DNA from: NORP110 sp051251595
GTDB taxonomy: Bacteria > Pseudomonadota > Alphaproteobacteria > Rhodobacterales > Rhodobacteraceae
Reading direction: 5' to 3'
Assembly (NCBI GenBank): GCA_051251595.1
Contig: JBPOFA010000001.1
Location: 1-64,000, forward strand
DNA length: 64,000 bases
The notes beneath the pieces were generated by a model. That model was not told the origin of the DNA, did not search any database, and saw only the letters and a program-made list of their open reading frames with translations. This document shows, one piece after another, positions 18,223 to 25,925 of this stretch (position 1 is the first letter of the stretch; each line of letters opens with the position of its first letter). A program made the position numbers and the translations under genes.

Positions 18223-19259
18223 AACTCATCCTCAAACGGGTCAGCGGGGACATCCTGCGCCCGCCAGTCAAGCAGCTTCCAGGTCTTTGCCATATGGTCG
18301 GGAAGCGGTGCCGTGAAAGTCATGATTGCTTTGGTTTCCGGATGCTCAATACGCAACGACCGTGCGTGCAGATGCAATTGCCGACTGATATCGCCACCCA
18401 AAAGCGATCCCCATCCATCGCCAAGGTTTTCCTGACCAGAGCCACCGTATTTGCCGTCGCCGACAATTGGGTGACCCATTTCAGCCATATGCGCCCGCAA
18501 TTGGTGGGTGCGCCCGGTGATCGGCACCAACGCCACCCAGGCCGTGCGACCGCCAAGCGCTGACATGACCGCGTAGTCGGTTGTGGCCCGCTTCGCGCCG
18601 GGCGTTTCGGCGACGCGCTGCGGATGAATACACATCATCTTTTCCGCGCCCTTGCCGCCCTGCCCGGACCCTTTGACCAGACCGAACCGGATGGTTCCCA
18701 TTTTAGGCTGAGGCACACCTGCGACCGCCGCCCAATAGATCTTGCGGGTTTCGCGATGGCGAAATGCAGCCGTCAAAGCTGTGGCCATACGCTGTGTTCG
18801 GGCCAGAACCAAAACGCCGGATGTGTCTTTGTCCAGACGATGCACCAGACGCGGTTTGTCCGGGTAACCAAACCTTAACGCTTCGGCCAACCCATCAACA
18901 TGTTTGTTTTGCCCGCTGCCGCCCTGGCTTGGCAGTCCCGCGGGTTTGTTCAGGACAATCATGTGGTCGTCTTTGAACAAGACGGTCTCTTGCATCATTT
19001 TCGCATCATCATCCGAAATGCGAACCTCTGCCCGGGGGCGATCCGGGTTTTCATCGGGCAATGGGGGAACGCGAATTTCCTGACCAGGGGCAACCCTGGA
19101 CGACGCCTTTACCCGACCGCCATCAACACGAATGTCACCCTTGCGGCACATCTTTTCGATTCGCCCCTGCCCAACCTCGGGAAAGTGGCGACGAAACCAA
19201 CGATCAAGCCGTTGTTCCGATTCGTCTTGGCCGACAGTCACTATTTGTGCCCGGCTCAT
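18219..19259 (-). CDS. RluC/RluD family rRNA pseudouridine synthase
   Basis: 346 aa. An S4-like RNA-binding domain (about 11-75: EQRLDRWFRRHFPEVGQGRI) precedes the catalytic domain. The catalytic aspartate lies in HRLDKDTSGVLV near residue 140. RTHQLRAHMAEMGHPIVGD is the conserved RluA-family block. It converts uridines in 23S rRNA to pseudouridine. RluC is the most likely subtype, but RluD cannot be excluded. It overlaps both neighbours by 4 bp. Confidence 0.92.
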   Translation of the reverse strand: MSRAQIVTVGQDESEQRLDRWFRRHFPEVGQGRIEKMCRKGDIRVDGGRVKASSRVAPGQEIRVPPLPDENPDRPRAEVRISDDDAKMMQETVLFKDDHMIVLNKPAGLPSQGGSGQNKHVDGLAEALRFGYPDKPRLVHRLDKDTSGVLVLARTQRMATALTAAFRHRETRKIYWAAVAGVPQPKMGTIRFGLVKGSGQGGKGAEKMMCIHPQRVAETPGAKRATTDYAVMSALGGRTAWVALVPITGRTHQLRAHMAEMGHPIVGDGKYGGSGQENLGDGWGSLLGGDISRQLHLHARSLRIEHPETKAIMTFTAPLPDHMAKTWKLLDWRAQDVPADPFEDEF

Positions 19260-19615
19260 CCCTGAATCCCCCGCATAAGCACCACAGCCACAACGATGGC
19301 AGCGATAGAGAGTGAGACCGACGCCGCAACATACCCAAGTGCGGCGACCGCACGGCCAGATTCAAACAAACGCAACGTATCCAGCGAAAATGAAGAAAAG
19401 GTTGTAAACCCGCCCAGCAATCCGACCATCACCAGCGGAACCCATCTGTCCAGCCCTTTTTCAACCATCAAGACCAGCGCAAGCCCCATGACAAAGGAAC
19501 CGACAATATTGACGATCAACGTTCCAAAAGGAAAAGCCACCTGGCTTGATATGCTATATCGCAGCATGGCGCCAACGGCACCACCAAGCGCTACGTGTAC
19601 GAGTGTGAGGTTCAT
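19256..19615 (-). CDS. crcB: Fluoride efflux channel CrcB (Fluc)
   Basis: 119 aa from the ATG at 19615 (MNLTLVHVALGG); longer readings lack the family start. Four hydrophobic segments are visible. The diagnostic motifs are GGAVGAMLRY, GTLIVNIVGSFVMG and GGFTTFSSFS, including the polar-track Asn and Phe residues. Fluc channels export fluoride as antiparallel dimers. I saw no fluoride riboswitch upstream; the gene sits between rarA and rluC/D in a tight cluster. Confidence 0.95.
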   Translation of the reverse strand: MNLTLVHVALGGAVGAMLRYSISSQVAFPFGTLIVNIVGSFVMGLALVLMVEKGLDRWVPLVMVGLLGGFTTFSSFSLDTLRLFESGRAVAALGYVAASVSLSIAAIVVAVVLMRGIQG

Positions 19616-19646
19616 GGGCACTCTTTTTCGTGGCAGGGCCGTTTTG

Positions 19647-20960
19647 TCAACCGTCCTGACGTTTGGCCCGCAAACGTTCGAAGTAATCAAGACGTTTTTT
19701 GAGCTCTCTTTCATGTCCGCGTTCAACGGGCTTGTAGTATTCGCCGCGGGCCATGCCATCAGGGAAGTAGTTTTGCCCTGAAAACCCATCTTCGGCGTCA
19801 TGGTCATATGCATATCCCTCGCCATAGCCCTGATCTTTCATCAGGCTGGTCGGGGCGTTCAGGATATGTTTCGGCGGCGGTTCTGATCCGGTCTGGCGCG
19901 CTGCGGCCATCGCCCCCTTATAGGCCGCGTATCCGGCATTCGATTTCGGGGCTAGCGCCAGGTAGGTGACCGCCTGCGCAAGGGCCAACTCTCCCTCTGG
20001 GGAGCCAAGCCGTTCGTAGGTTTCCCAGGCATGCAGACACACGGTTTGGGCCTGAGGATCGGCCAATCCGATGTCTTCAACCGCCATGCGGGTGATGCGG
20101 CGGGCCAGATAGCGCGGGTCCTCTCCGCCGGTCAGCATACGGGCATACCAGTACAATGCCGCGTCCGGGTCAGACCCCCGCACCGATTTGTGCAAAGCGG
20201 AAATCAGGTTGTAATGCTCATCGCCCGATTTGTCGTATTTGGCGGCCCGGCGCATCAGGCGCGTCGTAAGGTCATCCGTATCCAGCTGTCCCGCGGGCGC
20301 CCAGGCTGACACCTGTTCGATCAGGTTCAGCAAGGCCCGCCCGTCGCCATCTGCCATTTCATGCAGCGCCAATCGGGCCGCAGAAGTCAGGGGCAGCGCT
20401 TTGCCCAGCTCTTGCTCTGCCCTTTGGGTCAGGGCCTCTAGGTCATCCGCGGTCAGACGTTCAAGCACCAAGACCTGCGCGCGCGACAACAAAGCCGCGT
20501 TCAGTTCAAAGCTGGGGTTTTCCGTTGTCGCGCCGACCAACAGAATTGTGCCGTCTTCCATATGCGGAAGAAACCCATCCTGTTGCGCTTTGTTAAAGCG
20601 GTGGATCTCATCAACGAACAGCAAGGTCCCCTTGCCGTTCTGCCGTCGGATCTTGGCGGATTCAAAAACCTTTTTCAGATCTGCGATGCCGGTAAAGATC
20701 GCGCTGATCTGGACAAAATTCAGCTCTGTCTCATCTGCCAAAAGCCGCGCAATCGTCGTTTTGCCAACCCCCGGCGGCCCCCACAACACCAAGGACGACA
20801 GGCTGCCCGTGGACAGCATGATGCCAAGCGGCGCCTCTGGTCCCAGCACCTGTGCCTGCCCTATCACATCGGCCAATGACGTCGGACGCAGCCGGTCTGC
20901 CAACGGGCGCGGCGCGTTGGAATCTTTGGGCTCGGTCGGTGTGTCAAACAGGTCTACCAT
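19647..20960 (-). CDS. rarA: Replication-associated recombination protein A (RarA/MgsA)
   Basis: 437 aa from the ATG at 20960 (MVDLFDT), the usual family start; a longer reading is unsupported. AAA+ ATPase: Walker A is WGPPGVGKTT, Walker B is LLFVDEIHRFNK, and sensor 1 is VGATTENPSFELN. The C-terminal tetramerisation region contains DGRALLNL and the MARGEYYKP end. RarA acts at stalled replication forks. The gene lies between crcB and luxI on the same strand. Confidence 0.95.
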   Translation of the reverse strand: MVDLFDTPTEPKDSNAPRPLADRLRPTSLADVIGQAQVLGPEAPLGIMLSTGSLSSLVLWGPPGVGKTTIARLLADETELNFVQISAIFTGIADLKKVFESAKIRRQNGKGTLLFVDEIHRFNKAQQDGFLPHMEDGTILLVGATTENPSFELNAALLSRAQVLVLERLTADDLEALTQRAEQELGKALPLTSAARLALHEMADGDGRALLNLIEQVSAWAPAGQLDTDDLTTRLMRRAAKYDKSGDEHYNLISALHKSVRGSDPDAALYWYARMLTGGEDPRYLARRITRMAVEDIGLADPQAQTVCLHAWETYERLGSPEGELALAQAVTYLALAPKSNAGYAAYKGAMAAARQTGSEPPPKHILNAPTSLMKDQGYGEGYAYDHDAEDGFSGQNYFPDGMARGEYYKPVERGHERELKKRLDYFERLRAKRQDG

Positions 20961-21045
20961 GCGCCGACCGTACTGGTCTGCGCATGGTGGGGAAAGTGCA
21001 ATCCGCACCCGTATGTCTGGGAAATACCCGGTGGTGGCGGAAAAC

Positions 21046-21633
21046 CTAGTGCAGGTTGGAATTCAGGCGCATCAGGATGGCTTGGTTCAACGACCCGCCA
21101 ATATCCAGACAAGGCCCCACATGTTCCGTCTCATAGCCAAGCCGCGCCATCCAACGCTTCCACGCCCGTGGGCACAGGCCGATGAGCTGTGTGGCGCCGT
21201 TGTCCCGTGCGGTGCGCACCATTTCCTGCATCAAGCAGGCCTGCACGTTCATGCGGCTTTTTGCGGGCACATCCTGAGCGACAAACACACGCGATGCTTC
21301 CCAGATATGCGGGCTTACCGGGGCCTCATCGTATAAAAGATTGGAAGGGATAGTATCCAGCAACTGCTTTTGTGCGTCGCGGATCATATAGCTGTAGATG
21401 CCGCACCGTGCGGTCGTGGGGGTCATGCGAATTCCAGCCAAGACACGCCCGTAATCATGCACCGCGATCCACCGGCTTTGCGGTGTGTCATACTGGTCGA
21501 ATTCCATGCCGTCTTCTTGCGGCAGATCCCATTTTTGATGAACGATAAACGACGCGTGGCGCGCCTTGAGGACGTCAGTAAAAAGCGCACCATGCACGTG
21601 CATGTTTTGAAAGGAAAGTGTAGTTGTCTGCAT
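21046..21633 (-). CDS. Acyl-homoserine-lactone synthase (LuxI family)
   Basis: 195 aa from the ATG at 21633, with GGAG 7 nt upstream. The catalytic and fold residues of LuxI enzymes fall at nearly the family numbering: Arg25, Phe29, Trp35, Asp46, Asp49, Arg69, Glu112 and Arg115 (motifs KARHASF, KWDLP, EFDQYD, GIRMTPT, WEASRVF). It should make an N-acyl-homoserine lactone from SAM and an acyl-ACP. The acyl chain length cannot be told. It is preceded by its likely receptor gene, 58 bp away. Confidence 0.93.
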   Translation of the reverse strand: MQTTTLSFQNMHVHGALFTDVLKARHASFIVHQKWDLPQEDGMEFDQYDTPQSRWIAVHDYGRVLAGIRMTPTTARCGIYSYMIRDAQKQLLDTIPSNLLYDEAPVSPHIWEASRVFVAQDVPAKSRMNVQACLMQEMVRTARDNGATQLIGLCPRAWKRWMARLGYETEHVGPCLDIGGSLNQAILMRLNSNLH

Positions 21634-21658
21634 TGCAGTCTCCAGCTTGGTTGGGTTG

Positions 21659-21671
21659 AGGTTGTTAACCT
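21659..21671. promoter_or_regulatory. Small palindrome between luxR and luxI
   Basis: AGGTTGTTAACCT is a perfect 5-bp inverted repeat with a 3-bp spacer, about 30 bp before the luxI start. It is shorter than a classic 20-bp lux box, but it is the only palindrome I see in the 58-bp gap. A LuxR-binding role is a guess. Confidence 0.3.
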
Positions 21672-21691
21672 TTTCCAGCCGGGACGTTCTG

Positions 21692-22303
21692 TCAGAGCAA
21701 ATTATACTCCTGTGCCCTTTGGATCGCCTCGGCAGTCGTCCGCGCAAAAAGACGTTCCCTTGCCGACTTGAGCCGGGCCTTTAATGCGCTTTCTGATATA
21801 CCAAGCACTGCGGCAGCCTGAGCGTGACGGCTGCCTGTCGCCACCAACTTCAATGCCTCGCGCTGAGCGGTCGTCAGGCTTTCCGGTGGAGTCGATTCAA
21901 CATGTAGAAGATGTACGGTCTTTGTGATCGCCGCTATTTCTTCGTCTGTGAACTCTCTGTCGCCACGGGCAAAACCGCCAATTGTCCGTGAAGATGTAGG
22001 GCCGTGAGAAACGGCAATCCCGTATTTAAGGCCGTATGAGGCCGCCTGCTCTAAAATCTTGTGCGGATCCGGGATGTTCAACGCGCTCCAGCGAATTGAA
22101 CCTTCATTTCCGAATCCCCAAGACACGAGCGGATCACACATCATATACCCTTTGGTCGTGTATACGTTGATCCATTGCGGGTCATATGTCTGAACCATGA
22201 TACTTGCAGACGCAAAGCGAATGTGAAGCCCCAATGCATAGCCCAAAGGGGCAAGCTTGTTCAGCTTTGCCAATCCAATATCAATTCCCTGCGTATCAGA
22301 CAT
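21692..22303 (-). CDS. LuxR-family autoinducer-binding transcriptional regulator
   Basis: 203 aa from the ATG at 22303 (MSDTQG). An N-terminal autoinducer domain has the ligand-pocket pattern W-x3-Y-x8-D-P and a Trp 14 residues later (YDPQWINVYTTKGYMMCDP ... RW), spaced as in TraR (W57, Y61, D70, P71, W85). The C-terminal LuxR HTH (about 143-200) contains LTTAQREALKLVATG and AAVLGISESALKARL. It should bind the signal made by the adjacent LuxI enzyme. Confidence 0.92.
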   Translation of the reverse strand: MSDTQGIDIGLAKLNKLAPLGYALGLHIRFASASIMVQTYDPQWINVYTTKGYMMCDPLVSWGFGNEGSIRWSALNIPDPHKILEQAASYGLKYGIAVSHGPTSSRTIGGFARGDREFTDEEIAAITKTVHLLHVESTPPESLTTAQREALKLVATGSRHAQAAAVLGISESALKARLKSARERLFARTTAEAIQRAQEYNLL

Positions 22304-22346
22304 CTTTGTCGTTCCATGCCCACATCGTGTCGATCTGTATATCTCT

Positions 22347-22375
22347 TTTAGACATCTTGCACATATTGCGGTCAA
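22347..22375 (-). promoter_or_regulatory. Candidate sigma-70 promoter of luxR
   Basis: On the minus strand TTGACC (22370-22375) is followed after 17 bp by TCTAAA (22347-22352). This would start a leader of roughly 35-40 nt before the luxR ATG. The -10 box is only a partial match. Confidence 0.4.
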
Positions 22376-22584
22376 CCCTAAATTGCATTCTTACATTTCG
22401 ACTAAACCAAAAGGACCTACTGGCTTCACACGACAAACGATCCACATTTCCGTTCAAAACCAGCAGAGGTTGAGTTCGTTCGGCACATTAGCACAAAAAA
22501 TTACAGACGGTCTGCAAAAATAATCGATCAGGCGGCCACCCGCTTAAGGTGAACAGCCCAAGTGTTATCCGGGCGCCCAAAACA

Positions 22585-22613
22585 AAAAGACCCGCGGAAA
22601 CCGCGGGCCTTTT
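22585..22613 (-). terminator. Rho-independent terminator of the alpha operon (after rplQ)
   Basis: On the minus strand a GC-rich stem (CCCGCGG/CCGCGGG, extended by A/T pairs with one mismatch) with a 3-nt loop is followed by TTTTTG. It lies about 28 bp past the rplQ stop, so rplQ and luxR should be separate transcripts. Confidence 0.85.
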
Positions 22614-22640
22614 AAAACTTTGAATTGTGATGCGGCGTGC

Positions 22641-23060
22641 TTAGGAAGCGGCTGCTTCTTCGCTTTCAAGACGGGCTTTGTCAGCCGCGCCTTTTGCATC
22701 AACGTCGCGCTCTACGAATTCGATGATCGCCATTGGGGCCATATCACCATAACGGAAGCCGGCCTTAAGAACGCGAACATATCCACCCTGACGCTCCTTG
22801 TAGCGTGGTCCCAAAACTTCAAACAGTTTCGCAACATAAGCGTCCTGTTTCAGCTGAGACGCAGCCTGGCGGCGGGCGTGCAAGTCACCGCGTTTGCCAA
22901 GCGTAACGAGCTTTTCGATTACACGACGAAGCTCTTTGGCTTTTGGCAATGTGGTTTTGATTTGTTCGTGCTCAATCAGCGAACCTGCCATATTGGCAAA
23001 CAACGCTTTGCGGTGTTCGTGAGTACGGTTGAGACGACGGTAGCCTTTTGCGTGGCGCAT
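22641..23060 (-). CDS. rplQ: 50S ribosomal protein L17
   Basis: 139 aa. It starts MRHAKGYRRLNRTHEHRKALFANMA, the bL17 signature split here by strand, and ends in an acidic/alanine tail (EEAAAS) typical of Rhodobacterales. bL17 lies near the peptide exit tunnel. It is the last gene of the alpha operon, 122 bp after rpoA, and has a terminator behind it. Confidence 0.97.
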   Translation of the reverse strand: MRHAKGYRRLNRTHEHRKALFANMAGSLIEHEQIKTTLPKAKELRRVIEKLVTLGKRGDLHARRQAASQLKQDAYVAKLFEVLGPRYKERQGGYVRVLKAGFRYGDMAPMAIIEFVERDVDAKGAADKARLESEEAAAS

Positions 23061-23143
23061 GATTTAAATCCTTTAGTTCTTTTTACTTTGTCTGGCGGCC
23101 CGTGCGTGCAGGCCACTCTCCTTGGGGCGGAATGCCCGGATCG

Positions 23144-23175
23144 TATGCCAGAGGGCGGTTAGACCCTCTGGCGTA
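23144..23175 (-). other. Hairpin between rpoA and rplQ
   Basis: A 12-bp stem (TATGCCAGAGGG with CCCTCTGGCGTA, one wobble) with an 8-nt loop begins 8 bp after the rpoA stop. It lacks a U-tract, so it is more likely an attenuation, processing or mRNA-stability element than a full terminator. Confidence 0.65.
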
Positions 23176-23182
23176 TTTCTTC

Positions 23183-24199
23183 TTAGAACTGGTCTTCGAA
23201 TTTCTTAGCCAGATCTTCGATGTTCTCAGGTGGCCATTCTTCAACATCCATACCAAGATGCAGACCCATTCCTGACAGAACCTCTTTGATCTCATTCAGA
23301 GACTTACGACCAAAGTTTGGTGTCCGCAGCATTTCTGCTTCGGTCTTTTGGATGAGATCACCGATATAAACGATGTTGTCATTCTTCAGACAGTTTGCAG
23401 AACGTACTGACAGTTCCAGCTCATCCACTTTCTTAAGCAGCAGCGGATTGAATTCCAGACCATCGTCTTCTTCCTGACGACCAGCCGCTTCCGGCTCGTC
23501 GAAGTTCACGAAGATGGACAGCTGGTCCTGCAGAATGCGAGCAGCATAAGCAACCGCGTCATCCGGCGTGATAGAACCGTCTGTTTCCAGTTTCAGTGTC
23601 AGCTTGTCATAATCCAGAACCTGACCTTCGCGCGTTGGCTGAACGTCGTAGCTGACTTTTTTCACTGGCGAATAGATCGCATCAATTGGCACAAGGCCGA
23701 TTGGCGCATCTTCTGGCCGGTTCTTGTCAGCAGAAACATAGCCTTTGCCGGTCGCAACCGTCAGTTCCATGTACAGATCTGCACCATCATCGAGGTGGCA
23801 CAAAACATGGTCTTTGTTCAGAACTTCGATCCCTGCAGTTTCTGAAATATCGCCAGCCGTAACAACAGTTGGACCTTTTGCAGAGATTGAAAGACGCTTT
23901 GGTCCTTCGACTTCCATACGCAAAGAAACGCCCTTAAGGTTCAAAACGATGTCAGTGACATCTTCCCGAACACCCGCAACCGACGAAAATTCATGAAGAA
24001 CATTGTCGATTTGCACGCTTGTGATGGCGGCACCCTGAAGCGATGACATCAAAATGCGACGCAATGCGTTGCCAAGAGTCAGACCAAAACCACGCTCTAG
24101 TGGTTCGGCAATCACAGTCGCCTGACGCGACGGATCGTTGCCTGGTTTCACTTCAAGTTGCTGTGGCTTGATAAGTTCAGCCCAATTTTTGTGGATCAT
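23183..24199 (-). CDS. rpoA: RNA polymerase alpha subunit
   Basis: 338 aa. The N-terminal dimerisation domain (about 1-230) includes EPLERGFGLTLGNALRRILMSS. After a linker the C-terminal domain (about 255-320) carries the UP-element and activator-binding helices (ELSVRSANCLKNDNI, NFGRKSLNEIKEVL). It is preceded by rpsK directly: rpsD is missing from this alpha operon, as is usual in alphaproteobacteria. Confidence 0.98.
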   Translation of the reverse strand: MIHKNWAELIKPQQLEVKPGNDPSRQATVIAEPLERGFGLTLGNALRRILMSSLQGAAITSVQIDNVLHEFSSVAGVREDVTDIVLNLKGVSLRMEVEGPKRLSISAKGPTVVTAGDISETAGIEVLNKDHVLCHLDDGADLYMELTVATGKGYVSADKNRPEDAPIGLVPIDAIYSPVKKVSYDVQPTREGQVLDYDKLTLKLETDGSITPDDAVAYAARILQDQLSIFVNFDEPEAAGRQEEDDGLEFNPLLLKKVDELELSVRSANCLKNDNIVYIGDLIQKTEAEMLRTPNFGRKSLNEIKEVLSGMGLHLGMDVEEWPPENIEDLAKKFEDQF

Positions 24200-24272
24200 G
24201 CGTGTCTCCTCAATTCCAGTGCCCTAGCCCATATCCAAAGCCGGGGAACGCCCGAGGTTAAAATGACGAAAT

Positions 24273-24298
24273 CCGGGTTGCAGAAACGTGCAACCCGG
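24273..24298 (-). other. Perfect hairpin between rpsK and rpoA
   Basis: CCGGGTTGCA and TGCAACCCGG form a perfect 10-bp stem around a 6-nt loop (GAAACG), about 15 bp after the rpsK stop. No U-tract follows. It sits where rpsD lies in gammaproteobacteria. Confidence 0.7.
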
Positions 24299-24313
24299 GA
24301 AAGCGAATTTGGG

Positions 24314-24703
24314 TTAGACCCGACGTCTTTTTGGCGGGCGGCAACCGTTATGCGCCATTGGTGTCACGTCACGGATAGATGTGATGTTGAACCCAATAGC
24401 CGCCAAAGCACGAAGTGCGGATTCACGACCGCCACCTGGGCCCTGAACTTCGACTTCGAGTGTCTTGACGCCATGTTCCTGCGCTTTTTTACCAACATCT
24501 TCAGCAGCCATCTGAGCGGCATAAGGTGTTGATTTACGAGAACCCTTGAACCCCATAGTTCCGGCAGAAGACCATGCAATCGCATTGCCTTGTACATCCG
24601 AAATCAGGATTTTGGTGTTGTTGAATGAACTGTTCACATGCGCCACACCAGCGGCGATGTTTTTACGCTCTTTGCGCTTTGCCCGAGTCTTTTCGCGTGC
24701 CAT
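24314..24703 (-). CDS. rpsK: 30S ribosomal protein S11
   Basis: 129 aa, normal uS11 length. Core motifs are HVNSSFNNTKILISD, AWSSAGTMGFKGSRKSTPYAAQ and the C-terminal TPMAHNGCRPPKRRRV. uS11 forms part of the 30S platform near the mRNA exit. It follows rpsM by 13 bp. Confidence 0.98.
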   Translation of the reverse strand: MAREKTRAKRKERKNIAAGVAHVNSSFNNTKILISDVQGNAIAWSSAGTMGFKGSRKSTPYAAQMAAEDVGKKAQEHGVKTLEVEVQGPGGGRESALRALAAIGFNITSIRDVTPMAHNGCRPPKRRRV

Positions 24704-24716
24704 TGATCAGACCCCC

Positions 24717-25085
24717 TTATTTCTTTTTGCCAGCAATGGCCTTTGCAGGGCCCTTGCGTGTGCGTGCGTTTGTGTGTGTGCGCTGACCGCGAACGGGCAG
24801 ATTGCGACGATGACGTAGGCCGCGGTAGCAACCAAGGTCCATCAGGCGCTTGATGTTCATTTGCGTATCACGACGCAGATCGCCTTCAACCATCAGGTTG
24901 GCGTCGATATACTCGCGGATAGACAGAACTTCTGCGTCAGACAATTCGTTGACCCGGCGGGTCGATTCAATGCCAACAGCTTCGCAAATAGATTTGGCCG
25001 AAGATGGACCAATTCCGGTGATGTATGTAAGGGCGATTGGAACCCGCTTTGCAGTCGGGATATTTACGCCGGCGATACGTGCCAC
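24717..25085 (-). CDS. rpsM: 30S ribosomal protein S13
   Basis: 122 aa uS13. It starts MARIAGVNIPTAKRV, has the helix-hairpin-helix GIGPSSAKSICE, and ends in the basic RGQRTHTNARTRKG tail that contacts P-site tRNA. It is the first gene of the rpsM-rpsK-rpoA-rplQ unit. A 198-bp leader with two RNA structures separates it from adk. Confidence 0.98.
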   Translation of the reverse strand: MARIAGVNIPTAKRVPIALTYITGIGPSSAKSICEAVGIESTRRVNELSDAEVLSIREYIDANLMVEGDLRRDTQMNIKRLMDLGCYRGLRHRRNLPVRGQRTHTNARTRKGPAKAIAGKKK

Positions 25086-25141
25086 GTGTCTTTTCCTTTT
25101 CGTTGCGATTCCGTAGTTCCGGAACCTTTTTTCACAACGGA

Positions 25142-25170
25142 AGCCCGCAGTCTTTCAGGACCTGCGGGCT
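25142..25170 (-). other. Hairpin in the rpsM leader, proximal stem
   Basis: AGCCCGCAG and CTGCGGGCT form a 9-bp perfect stem with an 11-nt loop, about 57 bp upstream of the rpsM start. On the minus strand it is followed by only TT, so strong termination is not expected. Confidence 0.6.
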
Positions 25171-25191
25171 ACGCTGAATTCTTTTTGGTAT

Positions 25192-25262
25192 CTCAGAGGA
25201 GCGACCCCGGTAAGACACCGATTCCCTTGCGGGATGCGCTGACTTACGGGTTATGCTCTGAG
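25192..25262 (-). ncRNA. Nested three-stem structure in the adk-rpsM leader
   Basis: Three stems nest inside each other: CTCAGAG/CTCTGAG at the base (25192-25198 with 25256-25262), GTAAG/CTTAC in the middle (25210-25214 with 25243-25247), and TCCC/GGGA closing a 4-nt loop TTGC (25223-25234). The span is 71 nt, ending 107 nt upstream of rpsM. In E. coli the same position carries the S4-binding pseudoknot. That rpsD is absent here argues for another effector, or for a processing element. Function is inferred only from position and pairing. Confidence 0.45.
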
Positions 25263-25283
25263 TCGTCAATAGCCGTCTTAAAT

Positions 25284-25925
25284 CTACTTCAAGACCTCTG
25301 AAATAGAGCCGGCCACAACATCGATATCGGCAAGACCATCTACAGATTTCAAATCGCCTTTGGCATAGTAGTAGCCGATCAATGGCGACGTCTTTTTGTA
25401 GTATTCCATAAGCCTTTGGCGCAGGCTTTCTTCATTGTCGTCTGCGCGGCGTTTCATGTCTGATTCACCGCAATTGTCGCAAACGCCCTCAACCGCGGGA
25501 ACCTTGGTGTCGTCGTGATAGACCTCACCACAATTCCCACATGTGAACCGTCCGGTAATGCGCCGCACCAATGCCTTATCGTCGACCTGCATTTCGATCA
25601 CAGCGTCGAGGTTCTGCCCGACATTAGCAAGCAGCTCTCCAAGTGCATCAGCCTGGGCCAAGGTCCGCGGAAAGCCATCAAAGATGAAACCGCCGCCGTT
25701 TTCGCCGGATAGTTTTTCTTTGATCAGGCCAATAACGATTTCATCGGTGACAAGATCGCCGCGTGCCATGACTTCTGCCACGACCTTGCCCATCTCGGAC
25801 CCACTGTTTTTGGCTTCACGCAACATGTCACCAGTCGAAAGCTGGATCATGTTACGTTCGTCAACCAGACGGCGGGCCTGTGTGCCTTTTCCAGCACCAG
25901 GTGGTCCAAGCAGAATTATATTCAT
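25284..25925 (-). CDS. adk: Adenylate kinase
   Basis: 213 aa. The P-loop is GPPGAGKGTQ (residues 7-16), the NMP-binding part contains STGDMLR, and DGFPRTLAQAD is the core. The LID carries four cysteines in CGNCG...CDNCG, a zinc-binding form. It interconverts ATP+AMP and 2 ADP. The ATG overlaps the secY stop by 4 bp. Confidence 0.98.
   Translation of the reverse strand: MNIILLGPPGAGKGTQARRLVDERNMIQLSTGDMLREAKNSGSEMGKVVAEVMARGDLVTDEIVIGLIKEKLSGENGGGFIFDGFPRTLAQADALGELLANVGQNLDAVIEMQVDDKALVRRITGRFTCGNCGEVYHDDTKVPAVEGVCDNCGESDMKRRADDNEESLRQRLMEYYKKTSPLIGYYYAKGDLKSVDGLADIDVVAGSISEVLK

Larger units (their letters stand above)
22304..22640. other. Gap between rplQ and luxR (no gene)
   Basis: The right third holds the rplQ terminator (22585-22613). 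The left part holds a candidate luxR promoter (22347-22375). I see no convincing ORF, tRNA or lux box in the remaining roughly 200 bp, which is AT-richer than the flanks. Confidence 0.6.

Noticed and set aside
19616..19646. Fluoride riboswitch in front of crcB
   Set aside because: Only 31 bp separate crcB from rarA, too short for the riboswitch; no such pattern is present.
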